Assembly: GCA_021204005.1 (NCBI GenBank)
Contig: JAJQAD010000192.1
Coordinates: 1 to 46,777 of the forward strand
DNA: 46,777 nucleotides
Source of the DNA: Clostridiales bacterium
GTDB lineage: Bacteria > Bacillota > Clostridia > Lachnospirales > Lachnospiraceae
Reading direction: 5' to 3'
Both the position numbers and the translations under genes were made by a program. The first letter of the stretch is position 1. The number at the start of each line of letters is the position of its first letter. Shown piece after piece: positions 17,316 through 25,576 of the stretch. The notes under the pieces are model-generated. The model saw nothing but the letters and a program-made list of their open reading frames with translations. It searched no databases and had not been told where the DNA came from.

Positions 17316-17672
17316 ATGCTCAGACCCAAAACCAAGATAGTAATCGAAAATAAAGACGATTTCTTCGGCCTCGGCGTGGCCGAGCTCTTCCGCCAGATTC
17401 AGGAACACGGCTCCATCAACATGGCGGCGCAGGCCATGCACATGTCCTACAGCAAATGCTGGAAACTGATCAAACGCGCGGAAAAAGTAGTCGGCTTTCC
17501 CATGCTCACACGACAGATTGGCGGAAAAAACGGCGGTTCCTCCGAACTGACCGACGAGGGAAAAGAATTTTTACAGCGATATCACGCGATGCGCCAGGAA
17601 ATACAGACGGCATCGGATGACATATTCCGGAAGTATTTTTCTGACGGATACACAAATACAGAGAAAGGATGA
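17316..17672 (+). CDS. ModE-like winged-helix regulator without TOBE domain
   Basis: A 118-aa protein matching the N-terminal DNA-binding domain of ModE (FGLGVAELFRQIQEHGSINMAAQAMHMSYSKCWKLIKRAEKVVG as landmarks near 18-60, then LTRQIGGKNGGSSELTDEGK). Full ModE carries two molybdate-binding TOBE domains; none is present here, so the metal signal must come another way or through this domain alone. Short ModE proteins of this kind are common in anaerobes. GCAGGAGG precedes the ATG. It is the obvious candidate to bind the two Mo-boxes at 9407 and 9621. Confidence 0.88.
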   Translation: MLRPKTKIVIENKDDFFGLGVAELFRQIQEHGSINMAAQAMHMSYSKCWKLIKRAEKVVGFPMLTRQIGGKNGGSSELTDEGKEFLQRYHAMRQEIQTASDDIFRKYFSDGYTNTEKG

Positions 17673-17680
17673 ATCCTCAC

Positions 17681-18712
17681 ATGAAACTGATCAAAACAAC
17701 CGAGGCAGCAGGCCATGTCCTCTGCCACGACATCACACGAATCATTAAGGACGTGGTAAAGGATACCGCGTTCCGCAAAGGGCACATCGTCACCGAGGAG
17801 GACATTCCGGAGCTTCTCAAACTCGGGAAAGACCATCTCTACGTCTGGGAGAAAGGCGAAACCATGCTGCACGAAGATGAGGCCGCTGAAATACTCCGGG
17901 ATATCTGCCTCAATGACCACATGAAAGCGAGCAGCCCCAAAGAAGGTAAAATTGAACTGTCCGCCACCTGCAACGGTCTCTTTCAGATCGATGTGACACG
18001 CCTGGCCGCCGTCAATGAGATTGAGGAAATTATGATTGCCTCCCGCCACACCAACACAGCAGTCAAAACCGGCGACAAGCTTCTGGGAACCCGTATTATT
18101 CCACTCGTCATCGCAAAAGAAAAAATGGAGCGGGTAAAAAACACCGCCGGGAAAGAGCCTCTGGCCCGCATTGTCCCCTACCAGATCAAAAAAGCGGGCA
18201 TCATTACAACCGGAAATGAGGTATTCTATGGCAGAATCCAGGACACATTTACCCCGGTCGTCATGGAAAAACTGAAGAAATTCGGCATCGAAACGGTCGA
18301 ACATATCACGCTGAATGATGACAAAGAAAAAATAGCCGACGCTATCCTCGCATTAAAAGCAAAAGGCGTCGACCTCATCACCGTCACCGGCGGGATGAGC
18401 GTGGATCCGGACGATCAGACCCCCGGCGCCATCAAAATGTCGGGTGCGCATATCGTTACCTACGGCGCACCGGTGCTCCCGGGCGCCATGTTCCTGCTGG
18501 CCTATTTTGACGACGGAACTCCGGTCTGCGGACTTCCCGGATGCGTCATGTACAACAGAACGACCATCTTTGACATTGTCTTGCCGCGGCTGGCCGCCGG
18601 TGTGACCATGAGCAAAAAAGATTTTGCCTGCATGGGAAACGGCGGATTCTGTCTTGGATGTCCCACCTGCACTTTCCCCAACTGCGGATACGGAAAAGGA
18701 ACGCCGATTTAA
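17681..18712 (+). CDS. Molybdopterin-binding (MoCF domain) protein with C-terminal Cys cluster
   Basis: A 343-aa protein with a MoCF-biosynthesis fold in its second half: IITTGNEVFYGRIQD, VDLITVTGGMSVDPDDQTPGA, PVLPGAMFLLAYFDDGTPVCGLPG. The first half is unlike MoeA domains I/II and includes a SAF-like start (GHVLCHDITRIIKDVVKDTAFRKGHIVTEEDI). The last 30 residues hold five cysteines in CMGNGGFCLGCPTC then CGYGK, which could bind a metal or Fe-S centre; canonical MoeA has nothing like this. Related proteins accompany selenium-dependent molybdenum hydroxylase systems, but no such enzyme lies here. The start at 17681 follows AGAAAGGA by 10 bases; an ATG at 17669 leaves no space after that site. 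Confidence 0.85.
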   Translation: MKLIKTTEAAGHVLCHDITRIIKDVVKDTAFRKGHIVTEEDIPELLKLGKDHLYVWEKGETMLHEDEAAEILRDICLNDHMKASSPKEGKIELSATCNGLFQIDVTRLAAVNEIEEIMIASRHTNTAVKTGDKLLGTRIIPLVIAKEKMERVKNTAGKEPLARIVPYQIKKAGIITTGNEVFYGRIQDTFTPVVMEKLKKFGIETVEHITLNDDKEKIADAILALKAKGVDLITVTGGMSVDPDDQTPGAIKMSGAHIVTYGAPVLPGAMFLLAYFDDGTPVCGLPGCVMYNRTTIFDIVLPRLAAGVTMSKKDFACMGNGGFCLGCPTCTFPNCGYGKGTPI

Positions 18713-18850
18713 ATTTTATTCGTTCCTACTATAAAGGACGTCCTCAGACGCATGAGAGAGGGCAGTTTGCACAGCCTTTCATCTGGCGAAAAGCAAACGA
18801 CATTCATTTCCTATAATTATAGTCTCCATCCACACACTGAGAGGTACCAT

Positions 18851-19441
18851 ATGGACTCCCTGGCCATCCTCCTCCTGGCTGGCGGCTACAGCCGCCGCAT
18901 GGGACAAAATAAAGCAAATCTGACAATGGAAGGACAGACTTTCGCAGAAAAAATCGCTGCGGAGCTGTCCTCCTGCGGTCCGGTCTATCTGTCCGTCTCG
19001 GCAGACATAGCACCGGATTTCAGTGCAAATACGGAAAAATACCCCCGCATCGTTGATGAAATTCCACACATCGGACCCCTGGGCGGCATCAGTGCCGCCA
19101 TGCACCAGACCGATGCGGACGCTTACTTTGTCTGCGCCTGCGATATGCCCCGGATGAATGCCGCCTTTGTGCGCCATCTCATCCGGATCTGGGAACAGAT
19201 TAACACGGATGCTCTGCTGGTACGAAGCAGGAGCGGCCGCATCTATACCACTGCCGGGATTTATCACCGGAATATCCTGCCGCTGATAGAAAAACAGATC
19301 CTTGAAAAAAATTACCGGCTTCGGGATCTGCTCACAGCAAGCAAAGTATTTTATCTGGAAGAAAGCAGTCTGGGCGAACTGAAAAATTGCCTGACCAACA
19401 TAAATACCATGGAAGAATATCAAAAACTATCTGAATGGTGA
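18851..19441 (+). CDS. mobA: MobA-like molybdenum cofactor nucleotidyltransferase
   Basis: A 196-aa nucleotidyltransferase. The N-terminal LLLAGGYSRRMGQNKANL is the NTP-binding motif of MobA/MocA; HIGPLGGISAAMHQTDADAYFVCACDMPRMN holds the metal-binding Asp. It attaches GMP (or CMP) to molybdopterin. Telling MobA (GTP) from MocA (CTP) needs alignment; MobB in the same operon favours guanylyl transfer. GAGAGGT lies five bases before the ATG. It is the last gene before the strong terminator. The 138 bases upstream hold no recognised feature. Confidence 0.9.
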   Translation: MDSLAILLLAGGYSRRMGQNKANLTMEGQTFAEKIAAELSSCGPVYLSVSADIAPDFSANTEKYPRIVDEIPHIGPLGGISAAMHQTDADAYFVCACDMPRMNAAFVRHLIRIWEQINTDALLVRSRSGRIYTTAGIYHRNILPLIEKQILEKNYRLRDLLTASKVFYLEESSLGELKNCLTNINTMEEYQKLSEW

Positions 19442-19482
19442 TAACAAAAGCTGCTCTTCCGATTCCAAATTAACATCACACG

Positions 19483-19531
19483 TTATAAAAAGAGAGCAAC
19501 AGCATTTTCCGCCATTGCTCTCTTTTTATAA
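19483..19531. terminator. Strong bidirectional terminator closing the Mo unit and pta
   Basis: A perfect 17-bp stem, TTATAAAAAGAGAGCAA with its complement at 19515-19531, around a 15-base loop. The A and T runs in the stem give a U-tract in both directions, fitting the converging mobA and pta genes. Confidence 0.92.
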
Positions 19532-19595
19532 TATTACAGTTCTCATTACAATCTACGTAAGCACAAAGCGCTTATATCGACATAAAACAACAATC

Positions 19596-20570
19596 TTAGC
19601 TCAATGCCGCCGTGATGATCGCCATCGAGTAAACCTCCATCGCGTTGCATCCTCTGGACAGATCGTTGATCGGTGCGTTCAGGCCGAGAAGAATCGGGCC
19701 GTACGCATCAAAGTTACCGAGACGCTGTGCAATCTTGTAGCCGATATTTCCCGCGTTGATATCCGGGAAGATAAAGGTGTTGGCATGTCCCGCAACCGGT
19801 GAATCCGGAGCTTTCGTCCGTGCAACAGCCGGGGAAACAGCCGCGTCAAACTGCAGCTCGCCGTCGATCGCAAGATCCGGAGCCTGCGCCTTCGCCTTCG
19901 CGCAGGCGTTGCGCATCTTATCAACCGCCTCGCCCTTGCCGGATCCGTGTGTGGAGTAGCTTAAGAACGCTACCTTCGGGTCAATGCCGAAAATCCGTGC
20001 ACAGTTCGCTGTCTCCAGCGCGATCTCCACCAGATCATCCTCAGTAGGGTTGATGTTGATCGCACAGTCACCCATGGCAAGCGCCTCGTTGTTGCCGGTA
20101 GCGGCGGCACGAACCAGAATAAAGCAGGAGGAAACGATCTTGTTGCCGGGCTTCGTCTTGATCAGCTGCAGCGCCGGGCGAACCGTATCTGCGGTGGAGT
20201 ATGTAGCGCCGCCGAGCAGACAATCCGCAATACCCATCTTCACCAGCATGGTGCCAAAGTAGTTGCCCTGCTTCAAAGCCGCACGGCAGTCATCCGCAGT
20301 CATCTTGCCCTTGCGGAGATCCACCATCATCGCCACCATCTCATCCATGCGATCAAAATGCTCCGGATCGATGATGTCAGCGCCGTTGATGTTATAACCG
20401 GCCTCCTCCGCGGCTGCCCGGACCTCATCCACGTTGCCGATGAGAATCGGTTTTAAGAACGTACCTGCAAGCAGCCGGGAGCCGGCCTCAAGAATACGGG
20501 GATCCGTACCCTCGGTAAATACAATCGTCTTGGGATCGTTCTTCAGTTTTTGTATCAATGTCTTGAACAT
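19596..20570 (-). CDS. pta: Phosphate acetyltransferase
   Basis: A 324-aa Pta, the short form without regulatory domains. Landmarks are VFTEGTDPRILEAGSRLLAGTFLKPILIGN, the GGATYSTADTVRPALQ segment, SCFILVR, FLSYSTHGSGKGEAVDKM and the C-terminal FPDINAGNIGYKIAQRLG. It converts acetyl-CoA and phosphate to acetyl phosphate, feeding ATP formation with acetate kinase. AckA, often adjacent, is not found here. TGGAGGTAAC precedes the ATG. Confidence 0.96.
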   Translation of the reverse strand: MFKTLIQKLKNDPKTIVFTEGTDPRILEAGSRLLAGTFLKPILIGNVDEVRAAAEEAGYNINGADIIDPEHFDRMDEMVAMMVDLRKGKMTADDCRAALKQGNYFGTMLVKMGIADCLLGGATYSTADTVRPALQLIKTKPGNKIVSSCFILVRAAATGNNEALAMGDCAININPTEDDLVEIALETANCARIFGIDPKVAFLSYSTHGSGKGEAVDKMRNACAKAKAQAPDLAIDGELQFDAAVSPAVARTKAPDSPVAGHANTFIFPDINAGNIGYKIAQRLGNFDAYGPILLGLNAPINDLSRGCNAMEVYSMAIITAALS

Positions 20571-20673
20571 AAACAGGTTACCTCCATGTAAAAATTTTCT
20601 CTCCTGTTTATTGTACCGCTTTTTGGCTAAAATTCAAGGAAAAACAACGTTATTTAATTCACAATATTCCTGC

Positions 20674-21318
20674 TTAATTCTGTTCGCCCCGATCCCCAAA
20701 CACTCTCTTATAGTATTTGTCTGCCTGATACAATGCCGCCACCGTATTGTGTCCAAGTACACGGTCCTTCGCCACCAACGTAGTGACCAGCGCATCGGAA
20801 TACTTATAAAACATACTGTCATGGCCCACACAGAGCCCCACCAGGATATTCAGATCCGTATGCTGCGCATTTAAAATCTTCGCCTGCAGAACAGGGTTGC
20901 ACATGTTAAGACCAACCTTGTCGCAGCGCTCCGGGATGCCGATGCTGGCTTTTCTCTGAGTGCCGCCCTTGCAGGTGGAACCGTACACCTCAAAACCATG
21001 GCTGCGCAGCACTTTCGCCAGCATCCGTGCCTCGGCCAGAAGCCCGACGCAGTTGGCAATGCCGATTTTCTTCGCGCCAATCTTCTTTGCAAATTCCACA
21101 GTCTCCTCCAGGCGGGTCATCTTGCAGTAATTATCCGCCTCCACTTCAGCCGCCGCGATAGCAACTTTACGGATCTCTTCCTTTTCATACTGCGCCATGG
21201 CGTCCGCCAGGACATCCGGATCCATATGGGTGGACAGGCAGAAATCCGGAAATCTGTCGTCCTCCCAGTTACAGTTTCCCACATAACAGTCAATACAGCT
21301 TCTCTCTATCTCACTCAT
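20674..21318 (-). CDS. DUF1847-like cysteine-rich protein
   Basis: A 214-aa protein that I match from memory to the DUF1847 family, described as putative metal-binding. It opens with CIDCYVGNCNW and later FCLST, TCKGGTQRK, ERCDKVGLNMCNPVLQA, then ILVGLCVGHDSMFYKYSDALVTTLVAKDRVLGHN. The four N-terminal Cys could bind a metal or Fe-S centre, and the VGLCVGHD phrase is conserved within the family. Function is unknown. It lies 111 bases after the methyltransferase-like gene and on the same strand, so the two may be co-transcribed. Confidence 0.8.
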   Translation of the reverse strand: MSEIERSCIDCYVGNCNWEDDRFPDFCLSTHMDPDVLADAMAQYEKEEIRKVAIAAAEVEADNYCKMTRLEETVEFAKKIGAKKIGIANCVGLLAEARMLAKVLRSHGFEVYGSTCKGGTQRKASIGIPERCDKVGLNMCNPVLQAKILNAQHTDLNILVGLCVGHDSMFYKYSDALVTTLVAKDRVLGHNTVAALYQADKYYKRVFGDRGEQN

Positions 21319-21429
21319 TGTCTCTTCTCCTCCATCTGCAGATACTCCTCATTTTCCAGACAATGTCCCGCAGACCAGCGACCTGCCTGCGCGTCATTTT
21401 ACCGGTACAGTGTTTGAAACAACCGGCCT

Positions 21430-22341
21430 TTACACCGCCGCATCCGCCTTGCCGGATATAATCCACGGAGCGGGCTCCTGCTCAAAGGAATTTTTCGCGG
21501 TCAGTCTGGATACAGACACCTGGATCGTCTCCGCATCCTTTATGCCATACTTTTCAAAAAGCTTCGGCATGCCGGCTGCCACCGTGAAATCCAGTGTATA
21601 CACTACCACGCTAATCTGCGGGTTGAGCTTCGTCAGACAGGCAATCTCCTGCTCCGTGCTGGCGGAAGCCACCAGAAATACCAGAGACGGTGTCGGATAA
21701 CTCTGCAATGTCTCCTCGTCCACATGGTCAACAACATGAATATTCTGCAAGCCAAAGTGATCAATATTATCCTCCATGGTCGCACGGTCGTCCTTGTTAT
21801 ACTCCACCGCGATGACAGATCCCTCATTGGCAATAATACCCGCCTCGATCGCGATGCTCTCCCCGCTGATGACACAGATATCATCCTGCCGTCCGATCTG
21901 CATCTTATTAAAGATAACTGAACGGATCTCACTGCCCACATAGTGGATCGAACCCCGGCGGAAATTCTGGTTATCCATACCAATCTTGTATGTATTGCAG
22001 GCGTTAGCGTTGATAATCAGCATTCCCGCGGATGCGTTAATGCCGCGGTTGATCATATTGCAGACCTTATCGCACTTCACCTCGCCCACCGGCTCGGATC
22101 CCTCATTATACCAGACATCGCAGTCGCCCAGACCGGCATTCCACATGCGGTAGAAAATGTCCGGATTGCCCGCCTCCGTGAACACCAGCACCGCCTTGTG
22201 CGCCTCCACGGTGGGGATCACATTCTTGTTCTTGCGGGTGATGTCCAGCATCTTCACCTTCTCCAGGTCGATGGGCGTGTTCTTCGCAAAATACTGAAGC
22301 CAGGATAAAATAATCTCGTTTGTAAAAAGCTGCTGTTCCAT
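21430..22341 (-). CDS. CbiT-like methyltransferase-fold protein with degenerate SAM loop
   Basis: A 303-aa protein. Residues 150-235 follow the pattern of CbiT/precorrin-6B methylase (SIAIEAGIIANEGSVIAVEYNKDDRATMEDNIDHFGLQNI as landmarks, then PTPSLVFLVAS). In CbiT the strand before this carries a GxGxG SAM loop; here it reads ICVISGESIAIEAG, which lacks the glycine spacing. The N-terminal 140 residues are not recognised and contain several Cys (NAGLGDCDVWYNEGSEP, DKVCNMINRGINASAGM). Whether it still binds SAM is doubtful. No other cobalamin gene is near. The start at 22341 follows GGAGGT by six bases; an in-frame ATG at 22440 has no such site. Confidence 0.7.
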   Translation of the reverse strand: MEQQLFTNEIILSWLQYFAKNTPIDLEKVKMLDITRKNKNVIPTVEAHKAVLVFTEAGNPDIFYRMWNAGLGDCDVWYNEGSEPVGEVKCDKVCNMINRGINASAGMLIINANACNTYKIGMDNQNFRRGSIHYVGSEIRSVIFNKMQIGRQDDICVISGESIAIEAGIIANEGSVIAVEYNKDDRATMEDNIDHFGLQNIHVVDHVDEETLQSYPTPSLVFLVASASTEQEIACLTKLNPQISVVVYTLDFTVAAGMPKLFEKYGIKDAETIQVSVSRLTAKNSFEQEPAPWIISGKADAAV

Positions 22342-22665
22342 ATTGATACCTCCATAAAAATTGCGTTCGCATTTATCATGCCTGCGCTGTCGTGCAAAGA
22401 TCTGTTTATCCAGAATCAGATCCCCGCTTCCGGCAGACATTTCTCCTGTTTTTTATCATACCACAGAAACAAAATGTTCTCAATCTGACGGAGAAAATTC
22501 TCTGAAAAACATTTTAGCTGTGATTCTGCCTGACTGATATTTCATGGCAGCAGGATAAAAAGTTTTGCTCGAACACAAATTTTTCCCTGTCAAGACTTAA
22601 CTTTCATTTTTTTGTGATAGAATAGAACTCGGTTGGGTTTACGACCGGAAAGAGGGATAAATATC

Positions 22666-22911
22666 ATGGAAAAACAGATTAAGGTCATTGCAAGATACTA
22701 TTACAAGCGCGATTATTTTGTGGAGGTCTCCCACGAAGATTCTTACACCAAAAGCCGTGACTACTGGCTGTGCAAACGCGGCAGCGCCCGGAAGCTGTTC
22801 ATGTTCAGCAGTCCTTTCAAAAATGCACCCACAGAGGAGCGCATGATCTTAAAGAAAATTTCTCCATGCATCGAGCGATATGAAAATACGGTAAGTATCC
22901 GGACTGCATAA
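22666..22911 (+). CDS. Small protein of unknown function
   Basis: An 81-aa, basic protein (many Lys/Arg/Tyr) beginning MEKQIKVIARYYYKRDYF and including SYTKSRDYWLCKRGSARKLFMFSSPF. No membrane segment or known motif is seen. AAAGAGGGA lies eight bases before the ATG and the codon use is like the neighbours, so it is probably real. It stands alone between the methyltransferase-like gene (divergent) and the 53-bp repeat array. Confidence 0.6.
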   Translation: MEKQIKVIARYYYKRDYFVEVSHEDSYTKSRDYWLCKRGSARKLFMFSSPFKNAPTEERMILKKISPCIERYENTVSIRTA

Positions 22912-23624
22912 ATCAAATAGGTAGACTTTCTTTAAACCCGTCTAAAGCAAAAAGGAAATAAATCCGTTTTGTTTTTGGCGGGTTATTTATGCTTCTTTCC
23001 TCTCTGGCTACACAAGTTTCGTTGGCTTTCCTGTTTTTCCGGGTTGTTTTCTTTTCTTGCTACACAATTATTACTGCTTTTCACGGTTTCTCAGGTTATT
23101 TTCTTCTCTTGAAACACAATTTTTATCGCTTTTCTTAGATTCTCTGTAACACTCCGGCATGCCTTCCCACACAATAATTGATTTAAATTTTTTGTACGTA
23201 TAAATGAAAGAGAATTACCCACATAACAAAGCACTTTCAAAAACTTGTAGGTAAAATAGAATTAATGTAACCCACAAAAAAACGAAAAACAATAAATCCA
23301 TGGGGCTCCATAAGCAAAATCTACCCACGAAAACAAAATTATTTTTAAATCTGTAGGTTTCCATGATTTAAATCAACCCACAAATACATATTTATTAATA
23401 AATCTATGGGTTCCCATCCATATAATCTACCCACCAAAACAAAACTATTCTTAATTCTATGGGTCATCATATCAAAGAGCAGCCTTGTTTATGCTTGTGA
23501 AAATGTACCGTTATTCCAAAGGAGCAGAACAACCGTAATACTCACTCAAACCTCATAAGACTCATCAACGTCATTCTGGAGATTGTATTCCCATTAAATT
23601 TTACATTTTATAATCAAAAGCCTA
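22912..23624. other. Long non-coding region carrying the repeat array
   Basis: A 790-base AT-rich gap with no supported gene. Its first part (22920-23160) is pyrimidine-rich on the plus strand with related ~52-base units; its second part (23165-23481) is the regular 53-bp array described separately. Bases 23482-23624 show nothing recognised. Confidence 0.7.
23009..23481. repeat. Tandem array of 52-53 bp units
   Basis: ACCCAC recurs at 23217, 23270, 23323, 23376 and 23429, a spacing of exactly 53 each time. In each of these units a second block ((A/G)T(A/G)GGK) follows at unit position 31, so ACCCA and TGGGT can pair within a unit. A sixth, weaker unit starts at 23165 (52 bases), and three further related 52-base units (TACACAA...GGTT, about 23009, 23061 and 23113) precede it with much lower identity. 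Period 53 is not a multiple of three, and stops occur in all frames, so it is non-coding. There is no repeat/spacer alternation, so it is not a CRISPR. Confidence 0.8.
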
Positions 23625-23669
23625 TTGACAAATCATACTCTTTGCATTATTGTATTAATTAAGTAATAC
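23625..23669 (+). promoter_or_regulatory. Promoter and GntR-type operator of the ABC operon
   Basis: TTGACA (23625-23630), 17 bases, TATTGT (23648-23653). Overlapping the -10 and start is GTATTA-6 bases-TAATAC (23652-23669), a typical YtrA-subfamily inverted repeat, followed by a repeated GTAATACA. Autorepression by the GntR protein is inferred. Confidence 0.65.
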
Positions 23670-23704
23670 AGTAATACAAACAATCAGAACAGGAGGTACC
23701 CTAC

Positions 23705-24079
23705 ATGCCATGGGATTTTGTAAACGACCGCTCGATCTACATTCAGCTGGTGGAGCAGATTCAGAACCGCATCGCCACCGGGTATTACGCGCCGGGAAGC
23801 CGTCTGGCCTCCGTCCGGGAGCTGGCCGCGGAGGCAGAGGTAAACCCTAACACGATGCAGCGGGCGCTGGCGCAGTTAGAACAGATGGGGCTGGTTCATT
23901 CCCAGCGGACCAGCGGCAGATTTGTGACGGACGATGAGGGGAGGATCGCACAGATGAAACGGGATACAGCGAAAAGCACGATTCGCGCCTTCTTAGACCA
24001 GATGAATCACCTGGGATTTGAAGATGAGGAAATCATTGATCTGATACGGGAGGAACAGGAGGGATTGAAAAATGAGTAG
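23705..24079 (+). CDS. GntR family regulator, YtrA-like
   Basis: A 124-aa regulator. The N-terminal winged HTH is clear (IYIQLVEQIQNRIATGYYAPGSRLASVRELAAEAEVNPNTMQRALAQLEQMGL as landmarks near 11-63, then SGRFVTDD). The short C-terminal part is too small for a ligand domain, which is the mark of the YtrA subfamily; these control nearby ABC exporter genes in response to cell-envelope stress or antibiotics. AGGAGGTACC precedes the ATG. Its last bases overlap the ATPase gene by eight. Confidence 0.95.
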   Translation: MPWDFVNDRSIYIQLVEQIQNRIATGYYAPGSRLASVRELAAEAEVNPNTMQRALAQLEQMGLVHSQRTSGRFVTDDEGRIAQMKRDTAKSTIRAFLDQMNHLGFEDEEIIDLIREEQEGLKNE

Positions 24080-24770
24080 TATTTTACAGTGCAGGCACCT
24101 GAGTAAAGATTTCGGACACACTCTGGCGCTGAACAATCTGAATCTGTCGCTGGAGAGCGGGAGGATCGTGGGGCTCCTCGGACCCAACGGCAGCGGCAAG
24201 ACGACGTTATTAAAACTGGCCAACGGGCTTTTGCAGCCCACTTCCGGAGAGATTCTGCTGGACGACCTCGCGCCGGGCGTTGAAACCAAGGCAATTGTAT
24301 CCTATCTGCCGGACGCAAATTACTTGCCGGCGTGGATGCGGGTGGACGGACTGCTGCAGATGTTTCAGGATTTTTACAACGATTTTCAGATGGAAAAGGC
24401 ACGGGAAATGCTGGCACAGCTGGATATCCAGGGCCGCGACCGCTTAAAGACGCTCTCCAAAGGCAATAAGGAAAAAGTACAGCTCATCCTCGCCATGAGC
24501 CGCGATGCCAGGATTTATCTGCTCGACGAACCCATCGGCGGCGTGGACCCGGCAGCCCGGGATTACATTTTAAACACCATCATCCGGAATTATTCGGAGG
24601 ACGCGCTGGTCGTGATCTCCACCCACCTGATCGCGGACATCGAGCGGGTGCTGGACGAAGCCGTCTTCATCAATCAGGGGGACCTGCTCTTCCACCGGAC
24701 CGTGGATGAGATCCGGGAGACCGAGCACAAATCAGTGGATGAATTATTCAGGGAGGTATTCAGATGTTAG
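24072..24770 (+). CDS. ABC transporter ATPase
   Basis: A 232-aa ATPase with Walker A GPNGSGKT (about 36-43), signature LSKGNKEKVQL (a variant of LSGGQ, common in the ABC-2 exporter group), Walker B IYLLDEPIGGVD and the switch STH. It belongs with the following permease; YtrB-like exporters share this form. Overlaps on both sides (8 bases with gntR, 7 with the permease) show a tight operon. Confidence 0.94.
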   Translation: MSSILQCRHLSKDFGHTLALNNLNLSLESGRIVGLLGPNGSGKTTLLKLANGLLQPTSGEILLDDLAPGVETKAIVSYLPDANYLPAWMRVDGLLQMFQDFYNDFQMEKAREMLAQLDIQGRDRLKTLSKGNKEKVQLILAMSRDARIYLLDEPIGGVDPAARDYILNTIIRNYSEDALVVISTHLIADIERVLDEAVFINQGDLLFHRTVDEIRETEHKSVDELFREVFRC

Positions 24771-25576
24771 GAAAATTATTAAAATATGAATTCAAATCCG
24801 TAACCCGCATGTTGGGACTCATCTATCCAGCCCTGCTGGTGGTGGCGATGGTGCTCGGCTTAATGTGGAGAGCCAACGACAACAGCCTGTTTGGAAACAG
24901 CCAGATTGAAAACGGGCAGAGCACGGCCATCATTATCTTTATCATAATCTACGCACTGCTTATCGTCGGCATTATTGTAATCACCTGCTACTTCATCATT
25001 GAGCGCTTTTACAAAAACATGCTGCTGGGAGAAGGTTATCTGATGCACACGCTGCCGGTTCCCACCTGGATGCATGTGGCGGCAAAGACCATCAGTGCTC
25101 TGGTCTACACCGTACTCTCCGTCTGTGCCCTGCTGCTCTCCGTCTTTCTGATGCTGTCCTGCAGCGGGGAACTGGGAGATTATCTTCTGTACCAGTTCTC
25201 CGAACTCTCGCCGCTCCTGAAAGAAGCCGGCCTTTCCATCATCCTGACACTGATCGGCGCACTGGTACAGGTCCTGCGGATTATCCTGCTGTTCTACGTC
25301 TCCATGACCATCGGCGGGGCGGCAAAGAAAAATAAGATGCTGTACAGCGTGATTGCTTTTTTCGCCATCTGCATTGTGAGCGGGATCATCGGTTCGCTGC
25401 TTCCAACCGACCTGTTCTCCGCATTCTCGGTCACCACCACCTGGGAAACCGAAAGTGTTAACGTATCCTTCGAGAACGGTGCCCTGTGGCGGGAACTCCT
25501 GGTGAACGGCATCTACTGCGTCATCTTTTTTGGAGCGAGCACCTTCTTCCTCGGGAAAAAACTGAATCTAGAATAG
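24764..25576 (+). CDS. ABC-2-like permease subunit
   Basis: A 270-aa hydrophobic protein with about six membrane segments (for example MLGLIYPALLVVAMVLGLMW near the N-terminus and IYCVIFFGASTFFLG at the C-terminus). It begins MLGKLLKYEFKSVTRM, typical of ABC-2 permeases whose N-terminus lies in the cytoplasm. The substrate is unknown; the GntR/YtrA context points to envelope stress or peptide export rather than nutrient uptake. Confidence 0.88.
   Translation: MLGKLLKYEFKSVTRMLGLIYPALLVVAMVLGLMWRANDNSLFGNSQIENGQSTAIIIFIIIYALLIVGIIVITCYFIIERFYKNMLLGEGYLMHTLPVPTWMHVAAKTISALVYTVLSVCALLLSVFLMLSCSGELGDYLLYQFSELSPLLKEAGLSIILTLIGALVQVLRIILLFYVSMTIGGAAKKNKMLYSVIAFFAICIVSGIIGSLLPTDLFSAFSVTTTWETESVNVSFENGALWRELLVNGIYCVIFFGASTFFLGKKLNLE

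Noticed and set aside
23009-23481. CRISPR array
   Set aside because: Units diverge along their full length and there is no constant repeat alternating with unique spacers; no cas gene is near.
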